From assembly GCA_910585355.1 (NCBI GenBank), contig CAJUDN010000025.1, forward strand, positions 1-36,611: a stretch of 36,611 bases of DNA. Reading direction: 5' to 3'. Within the stretch, counting starts at the first letter, position 1; the number at the start of each line of letters is the position of its first letter. Under the pieces are notes generated by a model, which saw only the letters and a program-made list of their open reading frames with translations, searched no databases and was not told the origin of the DNA. This DNA is from an uncultured Lachnospiraceae bacterium (GTDB lineage Bacteria > Bacillota_A > Clostridia > Lachnospirales > Lachnospiraceae). Of the stretch, positions 13,785-22,054 are shown piece by piece. The translations under genes and the position numbers were made by a program.

Positions 13785-15455
13785 ATGGAAAAACAAAAAA
13801 TTTTAATTGTGGACGATTCTGAGATGAACCGCGACCTTCTGATTGATATTCTGGATGACCAGTATGATATTGTGGAGGCGGATAACGGCGCGGACGCGAT
13901 TGCGATTCTCGCGCGGCAGAGAACAGATTTCTCACTTTTGCTTTTGGATATTATGATGCCTGAAATGGATGGATTTGAAGTGCTGGCCCACATAAACAAA
14001 AATCATTGGAACGATACCTTTGCTGTTATGATGATTTCAGCGGATGATTCGCCAGCAAATATAAAACGCGCCTATGATCTGGGGGCTTTTGACTATATTG
14101 GCCGCCCCTTTGATTCAAGCATTGTCCGGCGCCGGATTTCCAATACGATGTTTTTATATGCCAAACAGCAGCGCCTGGAAGGAATTATTGCGGAACAGTT
14201 CCGCGAACAGGAAAAAAATAATGAGCTGCTGACTTCAATTTTGTCTCATATTGTGGAATTCCGCAACGGAGAGAGCAGTCTGCATGTGCTGCATGTGAAG
14301 ACCATTACAAAGCTTCTTCTGGAACAATTGGTGCGTCAGACAGACAGCTATCCTCTGTCAAAATCAGATATCACATTGATAAGTACAGCGTCCTCCCTGC
14401 ATGATATCGGAAAGATTTCAATTTCCGATGAAATTCTAAATAAACCGGGGCGCCTTACAGCGGAAGAATTTGAAATAATGAAGACTCATTCGGCCATAGG
14501 CGCCCAAATGCTGATGGACTTACCAATGGAACAGCAGGAGACGCCGTTAGTTAAGGTCGCTTTTGAAATATGCAGGTGGCATCACGAAAGATATGACGGC
14601 GGCGGGTATCCGGACGGATTAAAGGGAGAGGAAATTCCCATTACCGCTCAGGTGGTTGCCATGGCGGATGTATATGACGCTTTGACCAGCGAAAGGTGCT
14701 ATAAAAAGGCATTTTCCCATGAGAAGGCGCTGAACATGATTACGGAAGGACAATGCGGTATTTTCAATCCTGTTCTTTTACAGTGTCTGAAGGAAATTTC
14801 AGAGACGCTGAAGCGCGAGCTGTTTAATGGCCGGATGGAAAAAAAGATGGAAGATGTTCGGAACATGGGGGACAAAATTGACTATGACAGGCTGTTTACC
14901 CGGGAAAAATACACGCTTCTTTCTGGAAACCGGCGACAGCAGCAGCTATTGTATGTGGATTCCCTGACCAATGTTTACAACCGCCGTTATTGTGACGAGT
15001 TTTTCCAGAGTGGAGAAGAGATCCAGGCGATTGTGGTAATTGACGCAGATAACTTTAAGCATATTAACGATACATACGGCCACGCGGTGGGAGACGTTGT
15101 GCTGCAGGGCATCGCCCAGGCGATTTCCTCCTGTGTTCGACGGACAGACGCTGTGGCCCGTTATGGCGGTGATGAATTTGTCATTATATTTAACAGTATT
15201 CCGGTATCTGCTTATAAACAAAAGCTGGAGGCAATAAGGCAGACGGTCGACGCTCTGGTTTTGGACGGATATCCGGAAATCCATACGACTGTAAGCATAG
15301 GCGGGGCATATGGAGAAGGGAAGCCGAAGGAGCTGTTTAAAATTGCGGACAGTATGATGTATCGGTCGAAGGCGGCAAAAAATCAGGTAACAATCTGTTT
15401 CCTTGACAAGGAAAATAAGGAGAGTAATGAAGACGAAAGCGTTACTGACGATTAA
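13785..15455 (+). CDS. Response regulator with HD-GYP and GGDEF domains (cyclic-di-GMP turnover)
   Basis: This 556-residue protein has three domains. The receiver (1-120) has acidic residues Asp10/Asp11 and phospho-acceptor Asp55 in LLLLDIMMPEMDG. The HD-GYP phosphodiesterase (about 150-345) has HDIGK (His206-Asp207), HHERYDGGGYP (266-276) and MADVYDAL. The GGDEF domain (about 385-545) has an intact YGGDEF (461-465) and an inhibitory RxxD site (Arg452-Asp455) five residues ahead of it. Both the synthetic and hydrolytic sites look complete. The receiver's usual conserved Lys in K-P-F/L is Arg here (GRPFD, Arg107). It heads a set with an Hpt protein and a hybrid kinase, so it is the probable output of a phosphorelay. 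Flagellin lies just beyond, and cyclic-di-GMP commonly controls motility. Confidence 0.93.
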   Translation: MEKQKILIVDDSEMNRDLLIDILDDQYDIVEADNGADAIAILARQRTDFSLLLLDIMMPEMDGFEVLAHINKNHWNDTFAVMMISADDSPANIKRAYDLGAFDYIGRPFDSSIVRRRISNTMFLYAKQQRLEGIIAEQFREQEKNNELLTSILSHIVEFRNGESSLHVLHVKTITKLLLEQLVRQTDSYPLSKSDITLISTASSLHDIGKISISDEILNKPGRLTAEEFEIMKTHSAIGAQMLMDLPMEQQETPLVKVAFEICRWHHERYDGGGYPDGLKGEEIPITAQVVAMADVYDALTSERCYKKAFSHEKALNMITEGQCGIFNPVLLQCLKEISETLKRELFNGRMEKKMEDVRNMGDKIDYDRLFTREKYTLLSGNRRQQQLLYVDSLTNVYNRRYCDEFFQSGEEIQAIVVIDADNFKHINDTYGHAVGDVVLQGIAQAISSCVRRTDAVARYGGDEFVIIFNSIPVSAYKQKLEAIRQTVDALVLDGYPEIHTTVSIGGAYGEGKPKELFKIADSMMYRSKAAKNQVTICFLDKENKESNEDESVTDD

Positions 15456-15550
15456 GACCTCCGCAGACGATTTGCAGTGGATGTTTCGGCAGCTGAGAGA
15501 AAACCGGACAGTTGTCGGACAATATATAAAAAGAAAGAGAGAATGGTATT

Positions 15551-15913
15551 ATGAATCTAAAGGATTGCTATATGAGTTTTGGCGGCGATTTCGATGGTGT
15601 GCTGGAGAGATTGAGACGTGAGCAGACGGTCCAGAAATTTGTTTATAAGTTTCTGGATGATAAGAGTTTCGAGCTGTTTGAGGCGTCTATGGAAAAACAG
15701 GATTATGAAGAGGCGCTTCGGGCTGTCCATACCCTCAAGGGGATTTGCCAGAATCTTTCCTTTGACAGGCTCTATACCAGCAGCAGTCTTGTGACAAACG
15801 CGTTAAAAGAAAACGATTATAAGAAAGCCATTGATCTGACGCCCCAGTTATCCGATGATTACAGCCAGGTTGTGAATGCGGTCAGGGAGTATAAAGAATC
15901 CAGGGGGGAATAA
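15551..15913 (+). CDS. Stand-alone Hpt phosphotransfer protein
   Basis: This 120-residue helical protein has the Hpt motif ALRAVHTLKGICQNLSF; His60 is the phosphorylatable residue. It begins MNLKDCYMSFGGDFDG, as in Hpt proteins that accompany hybrid kinases. The hybrid kinase downstream has two receivers but no Hpt domain, and the protein upstream has an N-terminal receiver, so this is the natural carrier between them. The ribosome binding site is modest (AGAGAG). About 95 bases without a gene separate it from the upstream stop; a small frame at 15403-15621 there has no ribosome binding site or family resemblance. Confidence 0.9.
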   Translation: MNLKDCYMSFGGDFDGVLERLRREQTVQKFVYKFLDDKSFELFEASMEKQDYEEALRAVHTLKGICQNLSFDRLYTSSSLVTNALKENDYKKAIDLTPQLSDDYSQVVNAVREYKESRGE

Positions 15914-15920
15914 CAGCATA

Positions 15921-18479
15921 ATGGGGAGCAGTCAGAAGAAGGATCCAATAACCAGGTTCCTGATGTACAGCCTTATGGGGCTTTTGTTTTTCAGCATCAT
16001 TGTTTTCAGCCTGTTGGGAATTTATATGAATCTGGAGAGCAGAAAAACCATTTATGAGGTTGGAGAGATCTACATGTCCGGAATGAATGAACAGATGGCC
16101 AGGCACTTTGAAAATGTCATCAAGCTGCGCTTTGAACAGGTTCATGGCCTTGTTTCCGTTGTTCCGTCCAAAAGCGGTAAAGCAGAAGATTTATATGAGG
16201 AACTTGTTTACAGAGCGCAGGTCAGAGAATTTGACTACTTAGCCCTTTGTTCTGCGGATGGAGAATTTGAAACTCTTTATGGGGAGCCCATACAGCCGCT
16301 GAATCCGGAGCCTTTTTTGAAGGCGCTGGTACAGGGGGAACAGAGAGTTGCTGTGGGAACTGACGCATCCGGAGATAAAGTGGTATTGTTCGGCGTTGAC
16401 GCAGATTATCCCCTGCGGAACGGAGAGAAGAGTACCGGTCTCATAGCGGCTGTTCCCCTGGAATATGTTACGGATTTTCTTTCTCTGGAGGATGGAGGAC
16501 AGTTAACGTATTATCACATTATCCGGCCTGATGCCAGCTTTGTGATACAAAATTCCAATACAGAGCTGTTGGAATTCTTTCATCTGCTCCAAAAGCAGAT
16601 GGGGTCTGACGCTGGGAGCACGATTGCCGGAGACAGTATTAAAGAGTTTGAAGATGCCCTGAGGGCTAACAGGGGATGCTCTGTGTCATATGAAATAGAG
16701 GGTGAGGAGCTGCAGATCTGCGGCATGCCATTGCCCTATTCTGAGTGGTACCTGGTGGCGGTTATGCCATATGGCACATTGGACGATGTCATTAACAGTC
16801 TCAGCGGTCGGCGTATGCTCATAACGCTTCTGGCCTGCGTTTCTGTCCTGCTCATTCAGACATTGATTTTTTTCCGGTATTTTTCCATGTCCCGTTCACA
16901 GCTTCATGAGCTGGAGGAAGCGCGCCGGTCGGCGTTGGAGGCAAGCAGGGCCAAAAGTGAATTTCTGGCCAATATGAGTCATGATATCCGTACACCCATG
17001 AATGCGATTGTAGGCATGACCGCCATTGCGGCCGCCCATCTGGATAACCGGGAACAGGTGCAGAATTGTCTGAGAAAGATTACGCTGTCCAGCAAACATT
17101 TATTGGGACTGATCAACGATGTTTTGGATATGTCGAAGATTGAAAGCGGAAAATTGACCCTGACCGTCGAACAGATTTCCTTAAAGGAGGTCGTTGAAGG
17201 AATTGTCAGCATTATGCAGCCGCAGGTGAAAGCAAAAAGGCAGACCTTTGATATTCATGTGGAAAATGTCGTGACGGAAAACGTCTGGTGCGACGGCGTG
17301 CGTCTGAATCAGGTTTTGCTGAATATTTTATCCAATGCAACCAAGTATACGCCGGAGGGAGGCTCCATACGGCTGTCTCTGTTTGAAGAAAAATCTGAAA
17401 AGGGAGACGGATATGTACGGGTTCATATTCATGTAAAGGATAACGGAATTGGAATGTCTTCGGAGTTCCTGAAAAAGATTTATGAATCTTACAGCCGCGC
17501 AGACGGAGCCAGAATCCATAAAACCGAAGGCGCCGGTTTGGGTATGGCCATTACGAAGTACATTGTGGACGCGATGGAGGGAAACATCGATATCGAAAGC
17601 GAGCTTGATAAAGGTACGGAATTCAGGCTTACGTTTGATTTTGAAAAAGCGGACATGGTAGAAATGAATATGGTTCTTCCGTCCTGGAATATGCTTGTGG
17701 TGGATGACGACGAATTATTATGTAAAACGGCTATGAACACGCTGAAATCTATCGGAATAAACGCAGAGTGTACATTAAGCGGAGAAAAGGCCATAGAATT
17801 AGTGTTGGAACGCCATAAAAGAGGAAACGGATACCAGATTATTCTTCTTGACTGGAAGCTGCCTGGTATGAACGGAATCCAGGCTGCGAAGGCAATCCGG
17901 CGGGAGTTAGGAGATGACGTGCCGATTTTGCTGATTTCCGCATATGATTGGAGTGAATTTGAAACAGAGGCTAGGCAGGCGGGAATCAACGGTTTTATTT
18001 CCAAGCCGCTGTTTAAGTCGACGCTGTTCCATGCGCTGCGAGAATACATGGGAAGTGAAACCGTTCACGACCAGATATCAGACCAGAGCGTTGAGCTGTC
18101 CGGACACAGGATTCTGCTTGCGGAGGATAATGAGCTGAACTGGGAGGTCGCTGAAGAGCTGCTGTCTGACCTTGGGCTGGAGATAGAATGGGCGGAGGAC
18201 GGCCAGATCTGTCTGGATAAGTTCCAAAAGTCGCCGGAGGGATATTATGACGCGATTCTTATGGACATACGGATGCCCAATATGAATGGATATGAGGCCA
18301 CGGAGGCAATCCGGGCGTTAGACCGTGGGGACGCGGTGTCCGTTCCGATTATTGCCATGAGCGCGGATGCCTTTTCGGATGACATACAGCATTGCCATGA
18401 GTGCGGCATGAACGCTCATATTGCGAAGCCCATCGATATTGCGGAGGTTTCCCGGCTGCTGAAGAGGTACCTGATATAA
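15921..18479 (+). CDS. Membrane hybrid sensor histidine kinase with two receiver domains
   Basis: This 852-residue protein has a first membrane helix near 14-38, an extracytoplasmic region of about 250 residues resembling a Cache-type sensor, and a second helix near 298-320. The dimerisation helix has SHDIRTPMNA (His354). The ATPase has NILSNATKYTPEGG, DNGIGM and GAGLGMAITK. Two receivers follow, with Asp644 (LLDWKLPGMNG) and Asp782 (LMDIRMPNMNG). There is no Hpt domain. The ATG at 15921 is preferred because the frame upstream to 15876 overlaps the Hpt gene and has no ribosome binding site, although the site for 15921 is itself weak. Phosphate probably passes His354 to a receiver Asp, then Hpt His60, then Asp55 of the cyclic-di-GMP protein. 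The ligand is unknown. Confidence 0.93.
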   Translation: MGSSQKKDPITRFLMYSLMGLLFFSIIVFSLLGIYMNLESRKTIYEVGEIYMSGMNEQMARHFENVIKLRFEQVHGLVSVVPSKSGKAEDLYEELVYRAQVREFDYLALCSADGEFETLYGEPIQPLNPEPFLKALVQGEQRVAVGTDASGDKVVLFGVDADYPLRNGEKSTGLIAAVPLEYVTDFLSLEDGGQLTYYHIIRPDASFVIQNSNTELLEFFHLLQKQMGSDAGSTIAGDSIKEFEDALRANRGCSVSYEIEGEELQICGMPLPYSEWYLVAVMPYGTLDDVINSLSGRRMLITLLACVSVLLIQTLIFFRYFSMSRSQLHELEEARRSALEASRAKSEFLANMSHDIRTPMNAIVGMTAIAAAHLDNREQVQNCLRKITLSSKHLLGLINDVLDMSKIESGKLTLTVEQISLKEVVEGIVSIMQPQVKAKRQTFDIHVENVVTENVWCDGVRLNQVLLNILSNATKYTPEGGSIRLSLFEEKSEKGDGYVRVHIHVKDNGIGMSSEFLKKIYESYSRADGARIHKTEGAGLGMAITKYIVDAMEGNIDIESELDKGTEFRLTFDFEKADMVEMNMVLPSWNMLVVDDDELLCKTAMNTLKSIGINAECTLSGEKAIELVLERHKRGNGYQIILLDWKLPGMNGIQAAKAIRRELGDDVPILLISAYDWSEFETEARQAGINGFISKPLFKSTLFHALREYMGSETVHDQISDQSVELSGHRILLAEDNELNWEVAEELLSDLGLEIEWAEDGQICLDKFQKSPEGYYDAILMDIRMPNMNGYEATEAIRALDRGDAVSVPIIAMSADAFSDDIQHCHECGMNAHIAKPIDIAEVSRLLKRYLI

Positions 18480-18556
18480 ACGCACATGCCCGCTGACGCA
18501 GGCGCCGCCATGCATGAAAGCCGATTGAAAAAAATATTAAAAAAAGTGGAAAAAGT

Positions 18557-18585
18557 CCTTATGGAAACGGAAAAGCCGCCGATAT
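18557..18585 (+). promoter_or_regulatory. Sigma-28-type promoter of flagellin
   Basis: CCTTAT-N15-GCCGATAT lies about 125 bases before the flagellin start codon. It is identical in both boxes and spacing to the promoter at 12919. Transcription should start near 18592, giving a leader of nearly 120 bases. The gap 18480-18709 otherwise holds only a weak open frame without a ribosome binding site. Confidence 0.75.
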
Positions 18586-18655
18586 TATATGATGTAAAGG
18601 GAAATAAAATCCCCGTCGACGGTGTTCTGTTAAGGGCCCAGCGGAATACCAACGT

Positions 18656-18673
18656 TGAAACAGGGAAGTTTCA
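18656..18673 (+). promoter_or_regulatory. Candidate CsrA-binding hairpin in the flagellin leader
   Basis: TGAAAC-AGGGAA-GTTTCA is a 6-bp stem presenting GGGA in a six-base loop. Read across the loop, ACAGGGAAGT matches the CsrA consensus ACARGGATGT in 9 of 10 positions. The flagellin Shine-Dalgarno (AAGGAGG, 18695-18701) holds a second GGA about 30 bases downstream, the two-site layout known from Bacillus hag mRNA. No csrA or fliW gene is in the window. Confidence 0.6.
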
Positions 18674-18709
18674 GCGAAGAAATAGTATAAATTCAAGGAG
18701 GAAAATTTT

Positions 18710-19525
18710 ATGCAGATTCAACACAATATATCAGCAATCAATTCTTACAGAAACTTAGGCGTTAACCAGAGTGCTCTGAACAAGAACTTAGAGAAACTGT
18801 CTTCCGGTTATAAGATTAACCGTGCAGGCGATGACGCTGCCGGTCTTGCTATTTCCGAGCAGATGAGATCTCAGATCAACGGTCTTAACCAGGCTGCAGT
18901 TAACGCAAACGACGCTATCGGTTTGATTCAGACAGCTGAGGGAGCTCTGACAGAGGTTCACTCCATGCTTCAGCGTATGGTAACTCTGGCTACCCAGTCC
19001 GCAAACGGCACTTACAACTCTACTGCAAGAAACAACATTCAGGAAGAGTTTAACAAGCTGAATGAAGAGATTAACCGTATTGCAAACTACACAGACTTTA
19101 ACGGCGTTAAGCCGATCGCCGCTACCGCTAGTGGTACAATGACATTCCAGATTGGACCGACAGCAGGTGAGACAATTCAGGTTAATTCCAGTGCAATGGA
19201 TGCTACAACGCTTGGTGTTAAGTCACTTAAGGTTAATGATCAGACACAGGCAAATTCCGCTCTTTCTGCTATTAATACTGCAATTAATACGGTTTCCACT
19301 TACCGTGCTCACCTTGGTGCTTCCCAGAACCGTCTGGAGCATACCATCAACAACCTGAAGGTTACTTCTGAGAATATCACTGCAGCTGAGAGCCGTATCC
19401 GCGATACTGATATGGCAGATGAGATTACCGCCTTCACAAAGAACAATGTTCTTTTACAGGCTGCTCAGTCCATGCTGTCTCAGTCCAATGCCGTTCCGCA
19501 GAATGTATTAAGTCTGCTTCGGTAA
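18710..19525 (+). CDS. hag: Flagellin
   Basis: This 271-residue flagellin consists of conserved N- and C-terminal D0/D1 helices with a very short central region (about 140-190). The N-terminus (QIQHNISAINSYRNL) and C-terminus (AAQSMLSQSNAVPQNVLSLLR) are typical. It is exported by the flagellar secretion system and forms the filament. The TLR5-contact stretch reads LQRMVTLATQSANGT (87-101), keeping Arg89 and the QSANGT block but differing in between from the enteric LQRVRELAVQSANGT. AAGGAGG sits eight bases before the ATG. Codon choice appears more biased than in neighbouring genes, as expected for an abundant protein. Expression is probably set by the sigma-28-type promoter and a CsrA site. 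Confidence 0.97.
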   Translation: MQIQHNISAINSYRNLGVNQSALNKNLEKLSSGYKINRAGDDAAGLAISEQMRSQINGLNQAAVNANDAIGLIQTAEGALTEVHSMLQRMVTLATQSANGTYNSTARNNIQEEFNKLNEEINRIANYTDFNGVKPIAATASGTMTFQIGPTAGETIQVNSSAMDATTLGVKSLKVNDQTQANSALSAINTAINTVSTYRAHLGASQNRLEHTINNLKVTSENITAAESRIRDTDMADEITAFTKNNVLLQAAQSMLSQSNAVPQNVLSLLR

Positions 19526-19579
19526 TTAAACTGTATGTATCGTACATGATTTTTGCCCGCCTCATTGCGGGATAATCAG

Positions 19580-19617
19580 GAAAAGCCATTGAAAGCCAAC
19601 GCTTTGAATGGCTTTTC
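19580..19617 (+). terminator. Terminator after flagellin
   Basis: GAAAAGCCATT and AATGGCTTTTC pair over 11 bp, with a further AAAGC/GCTTT pairing inside. A smaller CCCGC/GCGGG hairpin lies just before it. The strong stop isolates flagellin from the glycosyltransferase gene. Confidence 0.75.
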
Positions 19618-19653
19618 TTATATCAAATGGAATTGGAACATGGGAGAGCAGAT

Positions 19654-21000
19654 ATGCGTTTGTCACAGTGCATGATCGTAAAAAATGAGGAGCGCAACAT
19701 AGAAAAGGCGCTGAGCTGGGGAAAGGGAATTGTCTGGGAGCAGATCGTGGTGGATACGGGAAGCACGGACAGGACCGTGGAGCTGGCGGAGAAAATGGGG
19801 GCGAAGGTATTTTACTTTCCCTGGCAGGATGATTTTTCGGCGGCAAAAAACTTTGCCATAAGTAAAGCTTCCGGGGACTGGGTTGCGTTTTTGGATGCGG
19901 ATGAATATTTCCCTCTTGAGGAAGCAAAAAAGTTGATGCCCCTTTTGGAGCGCTATGACAAAGGGGGATATTATGCTGTGATGACCTCATGGCTCCAGGT
20001 ACGGGAAGATGAAAGTATTTTTGCCGGGGGAACCCAGGCGAGGCTCTTTAAAAGGATGGAGGGGCTGGTATACCGAAACCGGATCCACGAGGAGCTTTCC
20101 TTTCAGGGAATGGGAATTACGCCTTATATGGCGGATGCGACAAAATTACTGTCCATCTATCATACAGGGTACGCAGGCAGCGAGGCTCAGAATGAAAAAA
20201 GAGGAGAGCGGAATATCCGGCTGCTTTTGATGGAACTGGAAGACCATCCGGATAATTATCATCTGATGTGCTATCTGGGGGATTCCTATTTGACAGCGGG
20301 CAAGCCGGAGGAGGCCAAGGAATGGTATTATAAGGGCATCGCAGGGATGCCGGAAAATCTGAACAGACATGATATTATAAATGCGACGGCCTTCTGGAAA
20401 CTTATGATTATCCTGATAGATGAAAACGATGAAGAAGCGCTTCTGAAGCTGTATGAAAAGGCAATCCGTCGTCTGCCGGAGGAAAGTGATTTTGACTTTC
20501 TTTTGGGCCGGTTTTACGCGAATAAAAATGAATTTACAAAAGCGGCCTTTCATTTAAAAAGATGTCTTTCTTTGCTTGAAACATATGGGAATGCCAACAG
20601 AGGAATGCTGGTCAGCGGAGACCTTCCGGGAACCTGGGAACTGCTTGCCCTCTCCTGTTACCAGACAGGGGAGCTGGGGGAATGTGTAAAGTACTGCACC
20701 GTCCTTTTAAAAGCAGATCCCTACCGTCCCACCGCCCTGGTTCTGTTTTTGCGGGCCTTTCAAAAAGAGGGTGGAGATAGCGGAGAAAATGCAGAGGCAG
20801 TTGCGGCGTTTCTGGAGCGTCTGTACCATATGGAGCGGCAAAAGGACCGCCTCCTTCTCTTACGCGCTGCCAGCGAGACAGGATACAGCAAGCTGGAAGA
20901 ATTGATCCGTCAGAAGTGCCCTGAGATGGAGCTCCAGGAGTTTGACAGGGCTATGGCGGGGTATAAGGGAAAAACAGAAGGGACGAAAGAGTTCGAATAG
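19654..21000 (+). CDS. Family 2 glycosyltransferase with TPR-like repeats, candidate flagellin glycosyltransferase
   Basis: This 448-residue protein has an N-terminal GT2 domain (1 to about 200). LSQCMIVKNEERNIEKAL, VVDTGSTDRTVE and the metal/nucleotide-sugar motif FLDADEYF (Asp81-Asp83) are visible, with an RLFKRMEGLVYRNRIHEEL acceptor-side segment. The rest is helical repeats resembling TPRs (YLGDSYLTAGKPEEAKEWYYKGI and similar units). The layout resembles SunS-like and TPR-containing transferases that modify proteins. Its place directly after flagellin fits O-glycosylation of the filament, as in other clostridia with a transferase next to the flagellin gene; that is inference. GGGAGAG lies before the ATG at 19654; an upstream ATG at 19627 lies just beyond the flagellin terminator. 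Confidence 0.88.
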   Translation: MRLSQCMIVKNEERNIEKALSWGKGIVWEQIVVDTGSTDRTVELAEKMGAKVFYFPWQDDFSAAKNFAISKASGDWVAFLDADEYFPLEEAKKLMPLLERYDKGGYYAVMTSWLQVREDESIFAGGTQARLFKRMEGLVYRNRIHEELSFQGMGITPYMADATKLLSIYHTGYAGSEAQNEKRGERNIRLLLMELEDHPDNYHLMCYLGDSYLTAGKPEEAKEWYYKGIAGMPENLNRHDIINATAFWKLMIILIDENDEEALLKLYEKAIRRLPEESDFDFLLGRFYANKNEFTKAAFHLKRCLSLLETYGNANRGMLVSGDLPGTWELLALSCYQTGELGECVKYCTVLLKADPYRPTALVLFLRAFQKEGGDSGENAEAVAAFLERLYHMERQKDRLLLLRAASETGYSKLEELIRQKCPEMELQEFDRAMAGYKGKTEGTKEFE

Positions 21001-21020
21001 TATAAGGGTATATATTAACT

Positions 21021-21063
21021 AAGCCCATAGCTGTGGGTATGAAACTCATAGCTATGGGTTTTT
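21021..21063 (+). terminator. Terminator after the glycosyltransferase gene
   Basis: AAGCCCATAGCT and AGCTATGGGTTTTT pair over 11-12 bp with one wobble, ending in a run of T. It lies between convergent genes. Confidence 0.85.
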
Positions 21064-21143
21064 GCCGTCTTTGTTTATCTGGGTTGATATGAGCTGTCCC
21101 TTTTCACGTTCGCAGGCCTGTTTAAAACTATGAGAAACATGCT

Positions 21144-22046
21144 TTAAGCAGGAGGAGGGCTGACGGCCCAAAGGGGAGCTCCGCTGTCGCGGCTCCCCTT
21201 TAATTCGGACAGCAGCTTGGAAAGCTCCCATTCTTTGGTGCTGTTTGCATAGCTGCCCGGATCGGCGATGTACACATTTCCGTTTTCCAGCAGCTTGGTA
21301 ATGACAATAAAATGACCGTTTTGGGTAAGGGAGCCCTTTCCCATAAGAGCTATAAGGACGGACCCTTCTCTCAGCAAATCTGACACATGCTCCTGGGAGC
21401 GATCCTTTACGCTTTGTACATTCAGCCCGAACGCGGTCAGAGAATCAGCAATGAGACTATGATAGGAGCCGTGATCCGGAGCGTAATATCCATTGGCTGC
21501 CGCCCAGTCAGCGGCCTCCGGCGGCGTAAGAGTTACGGAAGAAAAGCTGGAAATTACCATAGCCACGGCCGTAGGACCGCAGCCGTGGGAGCGTATGGGG
21601 TCAGCGCCTCCGTATAAATAATCCGCCCATCGGCTGTCCCCCTGATTGTAATAAATCATGGGGCCCATGGCGCTGTCCATAATGTAATAATAAGTGTTTT
21701 CCTCCGCCTCTGTAAGGGAGGTATCAAAGTCTTCTATTTCCCCTATCTCTCCTGAGGAAATAAGCTCCTCCAGATCTCTTTGGGGAGCTTCTTCTGCGGC
21801 GACAGGCTCCGGTGAAACGGAAGAAGGCTCTGGCGAAGATGCATCAGACTCGTCTTCTGTATCTGCAGTGGCCTGCTCCAACCGTGCAAAAAGCTCTTTT
21901 GGCAAAGAAGCGGCCTGTGAAAGAAGACCTGGATTTGCCCATAAGATACTGATGCACAGTGAGAGCGAAGACAGAACAATGCCGGTTGTCAGAATATGCT
22001 GGAGAAGTGAATATAGCGTCGGCTGCTTCTTTTTTTTGCGTTTCAT
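21144..22046 (-). CDS. Membrane-anchored C39-like cysteine peptidase in the chemotaxis operon
   Basis: This 300-residue protein has a basic N-terminus (MKRKKKKQ) and one hydrophobic segment (about 18-36), giving a signal anchor or signal peptide. An acidic, Ser- and Pro-rich linker follows (about 58-115). The catalytic domain has the Gln of YYNQGD, Cys in SHGCGPTAVAMV, His in NGHFIVI and Asp in YIADPGS, the papain-like set of the Peptidase_C39_2 family. It probably acts outside the membrane on a peptide or protein; the substrate is unknown. It starts eight bases after the cheB stop, so it is the last gene of the cheA-W-R-B transcript. A secreted protease is not a standard che-operon member. 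Confidence 0.85.
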   Translation of the reverse strand: MKRKKKKQPTLYSLLQHILTTGIVLSSLSLCISILWANPGLLSQAASLPKELFARLEQATADTEDESDASSPEPSSVSPEPVAAEEAPQRDLEELISSGEIGEIEDFDTSLTEAEENTYYYIMDSAMGPMIYYNQGDSRWADYLYGGADPIRSHGCGPTAVAMVISSFSSVTLTPPEAADWAAANGYYAPDHGSYHSLIADSLTAFGLNVQSVKDRSQEHVSDLLREGSVLIALMGKGSLTQNGHFIVITKLLENGNVYIADPGSYANSTKEWELSKLLSELKGSRDSGAPLWAVSPPPA

Positions 22047-22054
22047 GGCCTATC

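Noticed and set aside
15403..15621. A 72-residue frame between the HD-GYP/GGDEF and Hpt genes
   Set aside because: It overlaps both flanking genes and has an Arg/Trp-rich, domain-free translation.
17489..18049. A 186-residue minus-strand frame in the hybrid kinase gene
   Set aside because: The Ser/Pro/Phe-rich translation is typical of an antisense shadow of a receiver domain.
18486..18758. A 90-residue plus-strand frame before flagellin
   Set aside because: It contains the flagellin promoter and leader and overlaps the flagellin start, with no ribosome binding site. The stretch PPILYDVKGNKIPVDG looks protein-like, so a decayed gene is possible but not supported.
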